A program made the translations under genes and the position numbers. DNA of 64,000 nt from Piliocolobus tephrosceles (lineage: Eukaryota > Chordata > Mammalia > Primates > Cercopithecidae): the NCBI RefSeq assembly GCF_002776525.5, contig NC_045448.1, positions 106,579,783 to 106,643,782 on the forward strand, given 5' to 3'. This document shows positions 1 to 10,984 of this stretch, piece after piece (the first letter of the stretch is position 1; every line of letters begins with the position of its first letter). The notes beneath the pieces were generated by a model, which searched no databases, had not been told where the DNA came from, and saw only the letters and a program-made list of their open reading frames with translations.

Positions 1-613
1 CCAATAATAGCTTAATGGTTGGAGCATTTGCAGTGTGAGCTTCAGAGTTTTAGTGATTGTTCTGATACTGAAGCTGCTAAGAGTAGTTGGTGGTTCTTGA
101 GCATTAGTTCTACATTTTATAACTTAAGTTTACAGATCTTTTTAGATGACTTAGATACTTTAGGATAAGGTGAAAATTATGGTATTTTGTCTTTAGCCAT
201 AAACTTAATTTTGAAAAACCTTTCTGGCTCATCTTTTTAGATGCATGGTGTGTATCCTGCACTTCTGAATTACATAGGATTATATTCTGAGTCTTAGTAA
301 ACAACATGGACATAGCTTCTTTAGGAACTTGATGATATTGAGTGGTCTTGATAAAATATGGCTTATATGAATTTCCTTGTACTTTTAATGTGGCAAGAAG
401 ACAAGTATACATTACATTTTTCAGAAAATAAAACTAATGAGGGAAGAAACAAACTTTGATCATAAAATGTCTTTACGGTTCAAAGGGACCCATATGGACC
501 TAGTCCAGGATGTTTTAAAATTGTTGAGCCCTTTGTTAAAACAAAATATTGAGCAAGCGTAACTATAAATGAGATATTGATGTCTTTAACAATGTTGAAT
601 TCTAAAATAGCAG
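1..613. other. Intron, no recognised repeat or gene
   Basis: AT-rich intronic sequence. The minus-strand open frame at 110-412 has no recognisable similarity and no splice context, so I treat it as chance. Confidence 0.6.
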
Positions 614-726
614 TTTTTTTTTTTTTTTTTTTTTTTTTTTGGTCAGGGTCTTGGTCTGTCACCCAAACTGAAGTGCATTGGCACTGTCTGAGCTCACTGC
701 AACCTCTGCCCCCCTGGGCTCAAGCA
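614..726 (-). repeat. Alu fragment, antisense
   Basis: A run of about 27 T (the poly(A) tail on the other strand) is followed by an antisense Alu arm: GTCTTGGTCTGTCACCC, then GAGCTCACTGCAACCTCTGCC, ending near GGGCTCAAG. Only about 110 bases remain, so it is a truncated old copy. Confidence 0.85.
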
Positions 727-2285
727 CAATGTCATTATCTTAACCAGAATTTCTTATCTTCTGTTTTTTTCAGACTTGCTCCTAGGCACAGATTATTGGC
801 AAGCAAACCAGGAACTTTTACAGATTGTGATAAGAGTTAAGATAGGGAATATAATAGAGGATAACGGGGTTGCTCTGAGAAGCCAAGGAGGGCCACACTG
901 TGAGTGGGGTCAAGGCTGAGACTTGAAGGAGGAGAAGACACCAGCCACAACAAAAGTATGCTAGGCAAGGTGGCTCTGTAACACAGCTTTGGGGACCCTC
1001 CTGAGGCCTGCCTGTGTGGCCCTTTCTTCTCTTCCTGGTTTTTGTAGAAGAAAGTTTAAAAATCACTGATTTGACTGTTCCAGGCTTCTCCTTTTGTGGG
1101 TTAGGAGATTGTGAAGGCTAGAAGGTAAAGATGTACAATGATAACCTAGGTTCCTAATGCCTGATACCACCCCCCACAATATGGCATATATTTTTCTACT
1201 AGTTATTTACAGCATTTGTTTTTTTTCATAAGTTATTTTAGATGTATTAAAATCGCAAATTATATTCATCAGTTGTAATATTCAGAAAAATATCTTCACC
1301 TGAAAGAAAAAACAAGAACTTAGTAGACAAAGATTTGTCTTTAAACTGAAGATATTTTTAATCTTAACTAAATGAAATAGGGAAGTAAACAGTTTGTGAA
1401 CTTCTGTTTTGAAAGCAAGTGTTCCTATTTTGCAACAACTGACACATTGACATTTTTACACTGATTATAAATGGCTTTGTTACTCACGGACAGCTCAGAG
1501 ATGTGGGTCGGTATGAGGAGCTTCAAGTATATCTTACTGAGCCCAGGTTCAGAGTAAATATGAGTAGAATCATAAGAGCCAGAAATGTAAATCCCTTCCT
1601 TTCCTTTATCAATCTTTCTTTCCTCACTTATTGTCAGGAATAAATGCCCAGTTTAAAAAATGTGGTTTCTTCAAGGTGCCGTTAGTCATGAGCATTCTGT
1701 AAAATTTATTTTGAAAGTAAACAGGATGGGTTTAGAAGCACAGATTCACAATGCTGAATTCACAGTGTTCTCTAGCCACTTCCTTGCTGAGTATATCTCA
1801 CTGTCTGTTTCTTTACAATGGGATCATAATGTCTGTGTCATAGGGTTAGTTTGAATTTTAATAACAGTGATCAGTAATTACTAGGTTTTTTTTATTTCAA
1901 TGACATTTGTTTGATGCTTGAACTAGGGAACATGAGGAAAGTCTGGAATTCATTAACAGCGTAAAATTAGGGGAAATATTTTTGGGAGAGGAAGCTGTTA
2001 GTAGTTGTGGTTTTGAATCTGGAGATGTGATGAGTTTTGTTACATTTATATTTTGTAGCTTAACTTTGCATGTGAAATGATTCAGTCTATAGCTAATGTT
2101 CTATTTTTTTAGGTATATAATTGAAAGGTATTATAATTGGCCGCTTAAAGCAAAATACGTTAATTTGTTTTGTGCCAGAGTTGAATCCTGTTTATATCTT
2201 TTAAGGAAAGTCAGCGATGTATAACACAGGGTTTTCCTTTTGAGACTTTATAAAAAACTATGAATTAATAATTCATAATGTAATT
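727..2285. other. Intron, no recognised element
   Basis: No coding similarity, RNA gene or clear transposon seen. A stretch near 860-930 vaguely resembles an ancient mammalian interspersed repeat but I cannot name it. Confidence 0.5.
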
Positions 2286-2335
<50 letters not shown>

Positions 2336-2618
2336 TTTGAGACAGAGTCTCGCGCTGTCACCCAGGCTGGAGTGCAGTGGCGCGATCTCGGCTCACTGCA
2401 AGCTCCGCCTCCTGGGTTCCCGCCATTCTCCTGCCTCAGCCTCCCGAGTAGCTGGGACTACAGGCGCCCACCGCCACGCCCGGCTAATTTTTTGCATTTT
2501 TAGTAGAGACGGGGTTTCACTGTGTTAGCCAGGATGGTCTCGATCTCCTGACCTCGTGATCCGCCCGCCTCAGCCTCCCAAAGTGCTGGGATTACAGGCG
2601 TGAGCCACCACGCCCGGC
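2286..2618 (-). repeat. AluY, antisense, with TG/TA microsatellite in its tail
   Basis: A full-length antisense Alu starting at the T run at 2318. It has the AluY-like GCAAGCTCCGCCTCC and ends GCCACCACGCCCGGC. The tail continues outward as (TA)n and (TG)n at 2286-2317. TAATTTGTGT at 2281 and TAATTTATGT at 2622 look like a target-site duplication (9 of 10 matching), so the microsatellite grew inside the inserted tail. GCGCGATCTCGGCTCAC is the ancestral AluY state, not the monkey-specific one. Confidence 0.9.
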
Positions 2619-3584
2619 TCCTAATTTATGTCTGTTTTTAAAGCTTGTAATTTAAAATGCAGTGTACCCAAACTACTGCCTTTATGTAGTTCTCTTCAGT
2701 TAGATCAACATTTCTTCTGGCTCGATGGTGGGAACTCATTCAGTGGTCGTTCTATTGGAACTCTAATGGCAGCCACCTGTAGCTCGTTTCCAGTTGTTTC
2801 TTGTTGGTTTCCTCTGCCAGTTAGACAAAGTTGCTAATTAGAGGCCCTTTTACATTGTGAGCATCTGGCTGTTCAGTTATTTCTTGTTAGTTTATTGTGT
2901 TGTTATGTCAATAAATTTGTGTTCAGTAGGGAATAACCAAAAAATTCTCTGGATCCTGCGAAATTTCAGTTTGTGTTAAAAAGTGGGGGGAACAGGTGAG
3001 GAATGGGATGGGTGAGCTGAGCAGAGCCTTTTATATTCATAATCCTTTCTTCTAAAGAGATTATCACTTTACTTAGAGACATTCTAAGTATACTGTGTCA
3101 GTAATTCTGTTGGAGCCATTAGCTCTGATCTTGATATTGAAATCCCACTATAAGCCAGGACTAGAGATAACATAACTAGAAAAAGGTCATTTGCATCAGT
3201 GAGTACAAATGCCAATGCTTATTGTACCTGAGCAAGAAGGTAGGATGTCATTCATGCTTTCAGTATTTATTGAATATTCTCTATATGCCACAGGCTGGTA
3301 GGGCATGAATAGAAGTGGAGCAGGTCGGCACTGTCATTAAAGAGAAACACAGGAAAGGGAGGACAGGAGTTTTCCCAAAATAAAATCAGGATGTGACTAC
3401 TAGACTAGGGAGAAAAGGATGCTTGGCAGGCAGAAAAAACATCCAACTAGGGAATGTAATCTAATTAACTAGTGTCTTATCCTGCTGCTTGACTGTCCAC
3501 TTTTGTCATACTGGAACAGCCAGGTACATGTGTGGGACACTGAGTATCTTCCCTGAATTCCAAAAGACCAACTAATGGGAGTCA
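2619..3584. other. Intron, mostly unique
   Basis: No gene seen. A weak L2/MIR-like stretch (TATTTATTGAATATTCTC near 3266) resembles the common ancient repeat motif but is too diverged to bound. Confidence 0.45.
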
Positions 3585-5000
3585 GTGAATTCCATATTAA
3601 GCCAAATGAAATATCACTTAAGTTGGAATTCTGCATGTGAACTTTGTCCGTTTTCTCTCATTTATTCAGCAATTTACAGCAGTATGGGTTTATGGATATT
3701 TGTTTTATACTTTAGGCTACATCAAGTACTACTTCATTTTGTTGCTCAGATTGTTTCAGCTTTGGTCATTTGGGAGCTCTTTCTGTTGATTCTTACCTTC
3801 CTTCCCCTGTCCCCATCAGCGTAGGATTTGGGTGGTTTTCTCAGTTTTTTACTTTCTGGCACTATGGGATGCTCCATTCTCATCTCGTGTATTTCCTGCC
3901 CCTGTCCTCAAATCAACCATTGCTCCAGGAAGCCCTGGTTTTTTTTATTGGAAAATAATATTAGAACACAAGATCTGAGTTCTAGGTGTGTTCTTTGCTA
4001 TCGGCATGTCATTGCTTTAGGCCCTTAGAGCTGACAGAGCAAAGAAATACATCTGTGTATACTAACCTATGAATATACACATCTATAAATATTCTTATAT
4101 GTATGTATTATATGTTTCACTAAACATGAATTCATACTGATATCACCAACTCTCATCCATTAATTTTGACTCCCCCCCTTGTTTCTGTATAAATTGCTAT
4201 TCCAACAGTGAGACACCTGGCTCCCAGTGTCTACCATCTGTGTACCTAATTGTTCGATTTCAGTATACGTGTGTAGTGGCCTCAGAATGGTTAACCCAAA
4301 CTCGCATGGGAAAAAGCATTGTCACCTAGAATACAGTGCATATGTATGGTTTCTTTCACCTTTAGTCCTACAGATTCTACTCATTTCCGGAGTTACTTAG
4401 GTGAGCACTCTTCCCTCTCCTCCAACTTCAGTAAGGCTGATACATTCATTTGTAATACATTTAAATTGTTTTGTCATATTATGCATTCCATCCTGGAGTC
4501 TCCCAGCCTCCTAAATTATTTTTAAAATTTGCATATATTTAGGTTCACTTTTTGTGCTGTGAAGTTCTGTTTTGACAAATGAATCATGTCCTGTATCCAC
4601 CATTACAATTTGATGAAGAATGGTTTTACCACCCTGAAATATATTTGTGCTTCACTTACTGAACCTTTCCCATCGCCCCCTGATCTCCTAGCAACCACTT
4701 ATCGTTTTACTGTCTCCATAATTTTGCCTTTTCTGGAATGTCATGTACTTGGAAGCATACAGTATGTAGCTTTTTCTTTTAGTAATATTCCATTGTATAG
4801 GTATACCACAGTTTGTTTGTTCATCTTGGATGGCCATCTTGACTGTGTCCAGATTTTGTTGATTATGAATAAAGCTGCTTTAAGGAATTGTGTGTAGATT
4901 TTTATATGTAAGGTTTCAAATCAGTTCAGTAAATACTAGGAGCATGATTGCCAGATTGTGTGGTATAACTATGTTAGCTTTTAAATACATTACCTTTGCG
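3585..5000 (-). repeat. Old L1M (L1ME/L1MC-type), antisense, 3' UTR into ORF2 end
   Basis: The left part matches antisense L1M 3' UTR landmarks (TATGGGTTTATGGATATTTG, GGGAGCTCTTTC, GTCATTGCTTTAGGCCC). The right part matches the antisense end of ORF2 (AATATTCCATTGTATAG, ATGAATAAAGCTGCT). It may be two adjoining L1M pieces. Strongly diverged and non-functional. Confidence 0.75.
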
Positions 5001-5499
5001 TTGCTATTTCTTGGATCAGAATGATCTTGCTATTTTCCCTGCCCACTTCCTCCCCAAGTCCCTTGGACTGTAGATCCCAAGTCATATCATTACTACAAAG
5101 AGCAGGTGATACGGATTTTCAGCTGATCATTTCTTGGGGGAAATAGAATACTGTAGTGATGTTTTCTATATGCTCTTGATATTTTCAGTTACTCTATCAG
5201 GGAAAATAATTAGTTGTATCTTGTTGAATATGACTGTTTTGTGCTTTCTCATAGTATAACAGTAATGGATATTTTGAAGTTGATGCATATTGCCTGCAGG
5301 TTGTTGAAGTTGCTTTATTTTAAAGTATTTTTTAGTTTATAAAATTCTGAAGTATTAGTCATATTTTTCTTTTTAACCATTATCATTAAGCAGTCCATTT
5401 TTAGATATAAAATTATGTTAATTAACTTTAAGGTCAAATATGTTATGAAAATCAAATTTATGTTCCTGTAAGTGATGGTATGTTTTGTTTTCTTCACAG
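5001..5499. other. Intron just upstream of the first TMEM131 exon
   Basis: Unique AT-rich sequence ending in the T-rich acceptor tract of the exon at 5500. No repeat recognised. Confidence 0.6.
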
Positions 5500-5561
5500 C
5501 ATTCATTCAGTCAGAGAGCATAATAGAAGTACTACGTTTTGATGATGGAGGGCTACTACAG
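5500..5561 (+). CDS. TMEM131: TMEM131 coding exon (probably exon 2), 62 nt
   Basis: The acceptor is a pyrimidine-rich tract ending TTCTTCACAG at 5499, and the donor is CAG followed by GTAATT at 5562. Only one frame is open: the first two bases complete a split codon, then the exon reads FIQSESIIEVLRFDDGGLLQ and ends on a codon boundary. This matches the segment just after the signal peptide of TMEM131, in the ER lumen ahead of the PapD-like domain. The other two frames hit stops within the exon. An exon of 62 nt is not a multiple of three, so skipping it would shift the frame. The identification rests on recalled TMEM131 sequence plus the two downstream exons that continue it. Confidence 0.96.
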
Positions 5562-7837
5562 GTAATTTTTTTTAAGTTGAAAAGTTATTGTTAAGTCTTG
5601 AATAATATCTGGTTATTATTTTTCTTTTAAAAATGTAATTGGTTTATCTGAAATGTAATTGGTTTATGAGCTTTGAAGATAGGTCAGTAGAGTCTTTAAT
5701 AATATAAAAACCTCCGTAGTTACGTGAGTAACTTTATCTTTTATCTTTTAGTAATTTTATCTTTTAGATTAAATCTTTCTTTAAAATGCAAACTCACTGT
5801 GGTATTAAAACCTTGTAAATAAGTGCATCGTCAATCTGTGGCAAGTGTTTGTGCCCGCGGATTTGAGGGGAAGGGGTCAGATCAGGACCTGGGGTTCTCT
5901 TCAGATCAGGAGCAGGGGTTCTCAGTGTGAATTCAGATGGAGGATCTCAAAATATTTATCTAGAAGAGAACTTATCTAGAGAGGATAAGTACTATAGATT
6001 TCACCTGTACTGTACTTCTACTTGCTATCCTAAGTCACATCATTAAGTATACATAAAATTTGAAAGTGTAATCCAATATATATCTTGTCCTTCCTTTCAG
6101 AGCTGGTTCAGATATCACCATGAAGCCTATTTCAGGCTTCCCAGCTAAAAATGAGTTTGAGAATTTCAGAGCTGAAAGAGAGAGTAAATGCCACCTTAAC
6201 TAACCCTCTGATTTCTTATGGCTAGGTGTTTTCTCCTTTCTTACAAACTTTTATCATATTCTGTGCTTGTCCTTTCTTAGTAACTTTGTAATGATAACAT
6301 TTGTTTTTCAAGTAACATGCTGTTTGCTAGCGTGACTGGTAATTTTTTAATTAGTTTTATATTCAAGGGAAAACAATGTTTAGGTTAGGAAAGGTGATCA
6401 AGATCCCATGACTTTCTGGTACTGGGACTGACACGAGAATCCCAGTGTTCTCCTTCCAGATATGACTGTTAGTCTCTTCATTATGAAATACTACCTATAG
6501 TATTTTTAATTTATTTATAACTAAGTGACCTAAATAATTTTGGAAAAATATTTCCTGTAGTTTATAATAAAGGCAGGAAAAGATCAAGACAATAGAGAAA
6601 ATAATTATACTAGGGACATGGAACAAGATTTTTACTTGCATTTTAGCATAAATTTAGATTACATTTTATACATTAAGCTAGATGAAGAGAGCAAGAAAAA
6701 AAGTGATGGATTTTAAGAATCTTTTTCTCTGGCAATGAAGCTAGTAAGTCTTTTGGAAGACAAACTTTTGTTGCTTCTAAATTTTTTAATAAATTTATCA
6801 TTCTTTACGTAAGAGATGTTGAGAAACGTAATAGACAGTGGTTGCACAGTATTTGCCTAGAGTCAGCTTTGTATGTTTTAAAACTGAATAAAAGCTGAAC
6901 ATAATGAGGTCTAATTTTGTAAAGCCTTCCTACTAAAAGATGGTAAGTTTCTTTTTTCTAGTTCTTTAATCTGTTTCAAGGTGAGAACTTGAAGAACGTA
7001 TGGGAACAAATGTTTTAAATATCTTCCTTTAGGTGGTTGTTTACAGGATCTGGATGGCAGGCAAATCAGGACTGAATTTCTGGAAAATTCCCTAAGTGTG
7101 GTTGTTCTTTATTGATTGAGGAGGAATTTGTGTCTATTAGGAACTGGACATCTAGGTTGCAGGTTGATAATCCATTCTAAAAATTCTGGAGCATTATTTA
7201 TATTTTTGCTGAGAGAGGCTGCTAATCTATATCTAGATGGAGTTGGGTATGGAAAAGCTTGTGAACTGGGATGTGGTTCACTAATAGTCTTTGGATCTGC
7301 TCAGATGCTTGGACAGGAGCTTGGGCGAGACCTCATAATTCTGTGGCAAAGGTAATTTTGGTCTAGAAAAATGTTGAGGGCAAGTAGTATCAGTTAGTTA
7401 CTTAAGCCACAAAGAAAACCTCACTAAGAGTTCTGTAGAATGTCTGATATTGAGATGCTATATAATATAGTATATGGCCCCTAAATAGCTGAATATAAGA
7501 CCCTTTTCAATACCTATAAAATTACTCATTTTAATGTTGAATGTTTCTCAGAAAGTTTTTATTTTGACATAAAACTTACCTTTTTCTGACTATAATTTAC
7601 CAATAGGTTTAACTATTTTAAATAACTCCTGGTTTCTTATGTTATGATTAGAACAGAAAAATGTACGGGTAGCATTTCTGTGGCAGAATATATATCTTTT
7701 CTCTAAATTTAAGCTAAAGCAGGGAGAGTGGCAAAGCAACAACCTTGTTTTACGTTATTTAAAATTAGAATTTTGCCCAAGGACATTCCTTCTTAGATCT
7801 GGAATTCATGTACATTCATGTGACTTGGCTCATAGTA
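5562..7837. other. Long repeat-poor intron stretch
   Basis: The largest stretch without an obvious young transposon. One MIR-like piece is listed separately at 6370-6500. The open frame at 7116-7355 ends near GGCAAAGGTAATTT, which looks like a donor, but it lacks a family match and a convincing acceptor. Confidence 0.5.
6370..6500 (+). repeat. MIR-like ancient SINE fragment
   Basis: GTTAGGAAAGGTGATCAAGATCCC through CTGACACGAGAATCCCAGTG to GTCTCTTCATTATGAAATACTACC follows the order of the MIR 3' half (gaggttaag, cacacagctagt, gggattcgaaccc, cttaaccactatgctatactgcc). Diverged. Confidence 0.55.
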
Positions 7838-8170
7838 ATTTTTTTTTTTTTTTGAGACGAGGTCTCGCGCTCTCGCCCAGGCTGGAGTGCAGTGGCACAA
7901 TCTCGGCTAACCACAAGCTCTGCCTCCCGGGTTCACATCGTTCTCCTGCCTAGGCCTCCCAAGTAGCTGGGACTACAGGCGCCCGCCTCCACGCCCAGCT
8001 AAGACTACAGGCACCCGCCTCCACGCCCAGCTAATATTTTTTTGTATTTTTAGTACAGACGGGTTTTCACTGTTTTAGCCAGGATGGTCTCAATCTCCTG
8101 ACCTCATGATCCACCCGCCTCGGCCTCCCAAAGTGCTAGGATTACAGGTGTGAGCCACCATGCCTGGCCA
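7838..8170 (-). repeat. Alu, antisense, with internal 32-bp tandem duplication
   Basis: An antisense Alu from the T run at 7839 to GCCTGGCCA at 8170. It is longer than normal because the segment GACTACAGGC...CCCAGCTAA is present twice in tandem, at 7971-8002 and 8003-8034, with one G/A difference. AGTAATTTTTTT on both sides fits a target-site duplication. Confidence 0.92.
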
Positions 8171-8833
8171 ACTCAGTAATTTTTTTAAACCTCAAAAATC
8201 AACTGATAAGGAATCAGTAAAAAATAAATTTTAAAAATTGCCAAAAAGATTAGACTTGTTTTCTTTATTTTTTAACGATAAGGAAAATTAGGTTTATGGA
8301 AGTTAAATAATTTATTCTTTAGTACTCAATTGCTAGAGCAGGAATCCAGTATCCAGTACGTACCATACTTACCATGTCTGATTTCAGAACTCCCCACGGC
8401 ACAATGCACGTGCAGTGCTCTCGGATATTCCATGGGTTCACGCTTGTTACGAATAGAAATTATAACCCCCATAGATCATGTTTTCTTTAGTTGATGCGTT
8501 GGCCATTGTCATTCCTGTTTGACTGGACTAAGATTTAGCATCCAGAATACATAAAGATCAGACAGTTCCTGAGATGACACAGACGCTGAGGAATCTGCAT
8601 CTCAACAGAAGTCCACGTTAAGGCTATAACCACAGGATGCCCTATTCAAGTATCTCAAACCATCATTGCCATCGTAACTGATCAGAATGGTTGGCTCTTC
8701 TAACCTGTTCCTTTGAAAGATTATAAAATGGAATAACGAAAGATTCTTTCATTTACAAGCATAATCTGTTAATAAACCTGAATCTGCTTCCTAATCTTAC
8801 TTTGTTTTTTTTTTAAAAAAAAAAAAGAGGCAG
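8171..8833. other. Intron with MIR-like piece and an AATAAA/poly(A)-like end
   Basis: 8262-8365 resembles MIR (AGGAAAATTAGGTTTATGGA, GCTAGAGCAGGAATCCAG). 8400-8833 is unrecognised and ends with GTTAATAAACCTG about 30 bases before a T8A12 tract, which could be the tail of a retroposed transcript. No open frame of a known protein was found. Confidence 0.4.
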
Positions 8834-9122
8834 GGCTGGACGCGGTGGTTCACATCTGCAATCCCAACTACCTTGGGAGGCTGAGATGGGTCGATCGCTT
8901 GAGTCCAGGAGTTCAAGACCAGCCTGGGAAGCATAGGGAAACTTTGTCTCTACAAAAAATTAGCCAGGTGTGTTGGCACACACCTGTGGTCCCAGCTACT
9001 CTGGTGTCTGAGGCAGGGGGTCGCTTGAGCCTGGGATGTCAAGACTGCAGTGAGCTGTGATTGTGCCATTGTACTCCACCCTGGGCAGCAGAATGAGATC
9101 CTGTCTCAACAACTACAAAAAA
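8834..9122 (+). repeat. AluJ-type, sense
   Basis: Starts GGCTGGACGCGGTGG and ends CTGGGCAGCAGAATGAGATCCTGTCTC. TCGCTTGAGTCCAGGAGTTC and the low CpG content are typical of old AluJ. Confidence 0.88.
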
Positions 9123-9622
9123 GTGTTCCCTGAGTTCAGGTCCCTCAAATTTATTTTGCACCTCATTTTAAAAGGGGGGTTGAGAGTCCTGAGCTAAAGT
9201 GGTGGGCAAAGCCCCCATTATTGCCCAGCCGTTCTGCCTCTAAGAGGTTCATGCACTTGGCCAAAGACCTCAAAACCTGGAGCATCTCAGCCCAAGCTCC
9301 ACATTAGAATCACCTTGAGAGCTTTAAAAATTTCTGGTGACAGGTACTGTCCTAAGGGCATTACAGGAACGAACTCACCTGGGCCTCACCAGCAGCTGAT
9401 GGCACGGTACCCGAGGGTCCCATTGTACAGATGGTGGGATGTGGTGGGGCCAGGGGCCAGGTGTACCACAGGCAGGAAGATGGTGGCTGAGCTTGGGTAA
9501 AGAATGCATGCCCGTCCCCACAGGGCCAGTGGACCCCCACGTCCTGACCTTGGAGGTCCAGAGAGCACATCAGAGCTTGGCCAGCATACGGAGCTCCGCG
9601 GCTGACTGACCACACAGGTCAT
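9123..9622. other. Intron between opposed Alus, possible MIR
   Basis: Mostly unique. 9340-9440 (CAGGTACTGTCCTAAGGGCATTACA, then CCCATTGTACAGATG) is compatible with a diverged sense MIR. Overlapping small open frames here have no recognisable product. Confidence 0.4.
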
Positions 9623-9796
9623 AGAGACAGGATCTCACTCTGTTGCCCAGGCTGGTGTGCGGTGGCGCAGTCACAGCTCACTGCAACCTTGACTCTGTGT
9701 TGCCCAGGCTGGCCTTGAATTCCCAGCCTCAAGCCATCTTCTAGCCTTGGTCTCCCAAAGTGCTGGGACTACAGATGGGAGTCACCATGCTCGGCC
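9623..9796 (-). repeat. Alu, antisense, internally deleted
   Basis: Starts AGAGACAGGATCTCACTCTG and ends GTCACCATGCTCGGCC. About 100 bases in the centre are missing: GCAACCTTGACT runs straight into GTGTTGCCCAGGCTGGCC. Old AluJ-like bases. Confidence 0.85.
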
Positions 9797-9810
9797 CCTA
9801 GTCTTAACTT

Positions 9811-10128
9811 TTATTTATTTATTTATTTATTTTTATTTATTTATTTTTTGAGACGGAGTCTCGCTCTGTCGCCCAGGCTGGAGTGCAGTGGCGCCATCTC
9901 AGCTCACTGCAAGCTCCGCCTCCCGGGTTCCCGCCATTCTCCTGCCTCAGCCTCCAAGTAGCTGGGACTACAGGCGCGCAACACCATGCCCAGCTAATAT
10001 TTTGTATTTTTAGTAGAGACGGGGTTTCACCGTGTTAGCCAGGATGGTCTTGATCTCCTGACCTTGTGATCCCCCCGTCTCAGCCTCCCAAAGTGCTGGG
10101 ATTACAGGTGTGAGCCACCGCGCCCAGT
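9811..10128 (-). repeat. AluY, antisense, with (TTTA)n tail
   Basis: The tail is a TTTA repeat at 9811-9846, followed by TTGAGACGGAGTCTCGCTCTG and ending CCACCGCGCCCAG. TCTTAACTTTT at 9802 and again at 10133 is the target-site duplication. Confidence 0.92.
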
Positions 10129-10270
10129 CTAATCTTAACTTTTTTAAATGAAGATAAAGCTCAGGAAAAAAACTAACTGTATTTGTTTCACTATCCTGCC
10201 ATAATTTTAAAATTTTGGAAAGCAAGATCTAGAATGTTTGTGAGTTGAAAACACAAACAGAATTTTGTCT

Positions 10271-10569
10271 TTTTTTAAAAAAAAAAAAGACAGTGTCTTG
10301 CTCTGTTACCCATGCTGGAGGCCAGTGGCACAATTCTGGCTCACTGTTGTCTCAACCTCCCAGGCTCAAGTGATCCTCCCCTCTCAACCTCTCAAGTAGC
10401 AGGGACTATAGGCACGTGCCACCACATCTGGCTAATTTTTAATTTTTTGGACCCAACATAGGGTCTCACTATGTTGCCCAGGCTGGTCTCAGACTCCTGG
10501 ACTCAAGCAGTCCTCCCATCTCAGCCTCCCAAAATTCTAGGATTATAGACCTGAGCCACTATGCCTGGC
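10271..10569 (-). repeat. AluJ-type, antisense
   Basis: GACAGTGTCTTGCTCTGTTACCC through GAGCCACTATGCCTGGC. CAGAATTTTGTCTTTT before it and CAGAACTTTGTCTTTT after it form a target-site duplication with one mismatch. The tail is oddly T6A12. Confidence 0.9.
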
Positions 10570-10619
10570 AGAACTTTGTCTTTTAAAACTTAAAGTCCTA
10601 TTTTATTTTAATTTCTTTA

Positions 10620-10899
10620 CTTTTTTTGAGATGGAGTCTCACTCTGTCACCCAGGTTGGAGTACAGCGGGCAATCTCAGCTCTTTGCAGCCTCTGCCTCC
10701 TGGGTACCAGCAGTTCTCTTGCCTCAGCCACCAGGATTACAGGCCTGTGCCACAACACCCAGCTAACTTTTGTATTTTTAGTAGAGACAGGGTTTCACCA
10801 TGTTGGCCAGGTTGGTCTCGAACTCCTGACCCCAAGGGATCCACCTGCTTTGGCCTCCCAAAATGCTAGGATTACAGGTGTGAGCTACCATGCCTGGCA
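10620..10899 (-). repeat. AluS-type, antisense
   Basis: TTGAGATGGAGTCTCACTCTGTCACCC through GTGAGCTACCATGCCTGGC. Last of a run of four antisense Alus. Confidence 0.9.
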
Positions 10900-10984
10900 A
10901 AAACCATGTTTCATAAGTGAAATTCTCACCACTTAGAGAACCTATATTGAGCCTTCTTCCAAAGAGTATATGATTATGATTCAT

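Noticed and set aside
110..412. 100-codon minus-strand frame
   Set aside because: No similarity, antisense to the gene, AT-rich chance frame.
7116..7355. Candidate exon ending near a GTAATT donor
   Set aside because: No recognised protein, no convincing acceptor, and TMEM131 exons join without it.
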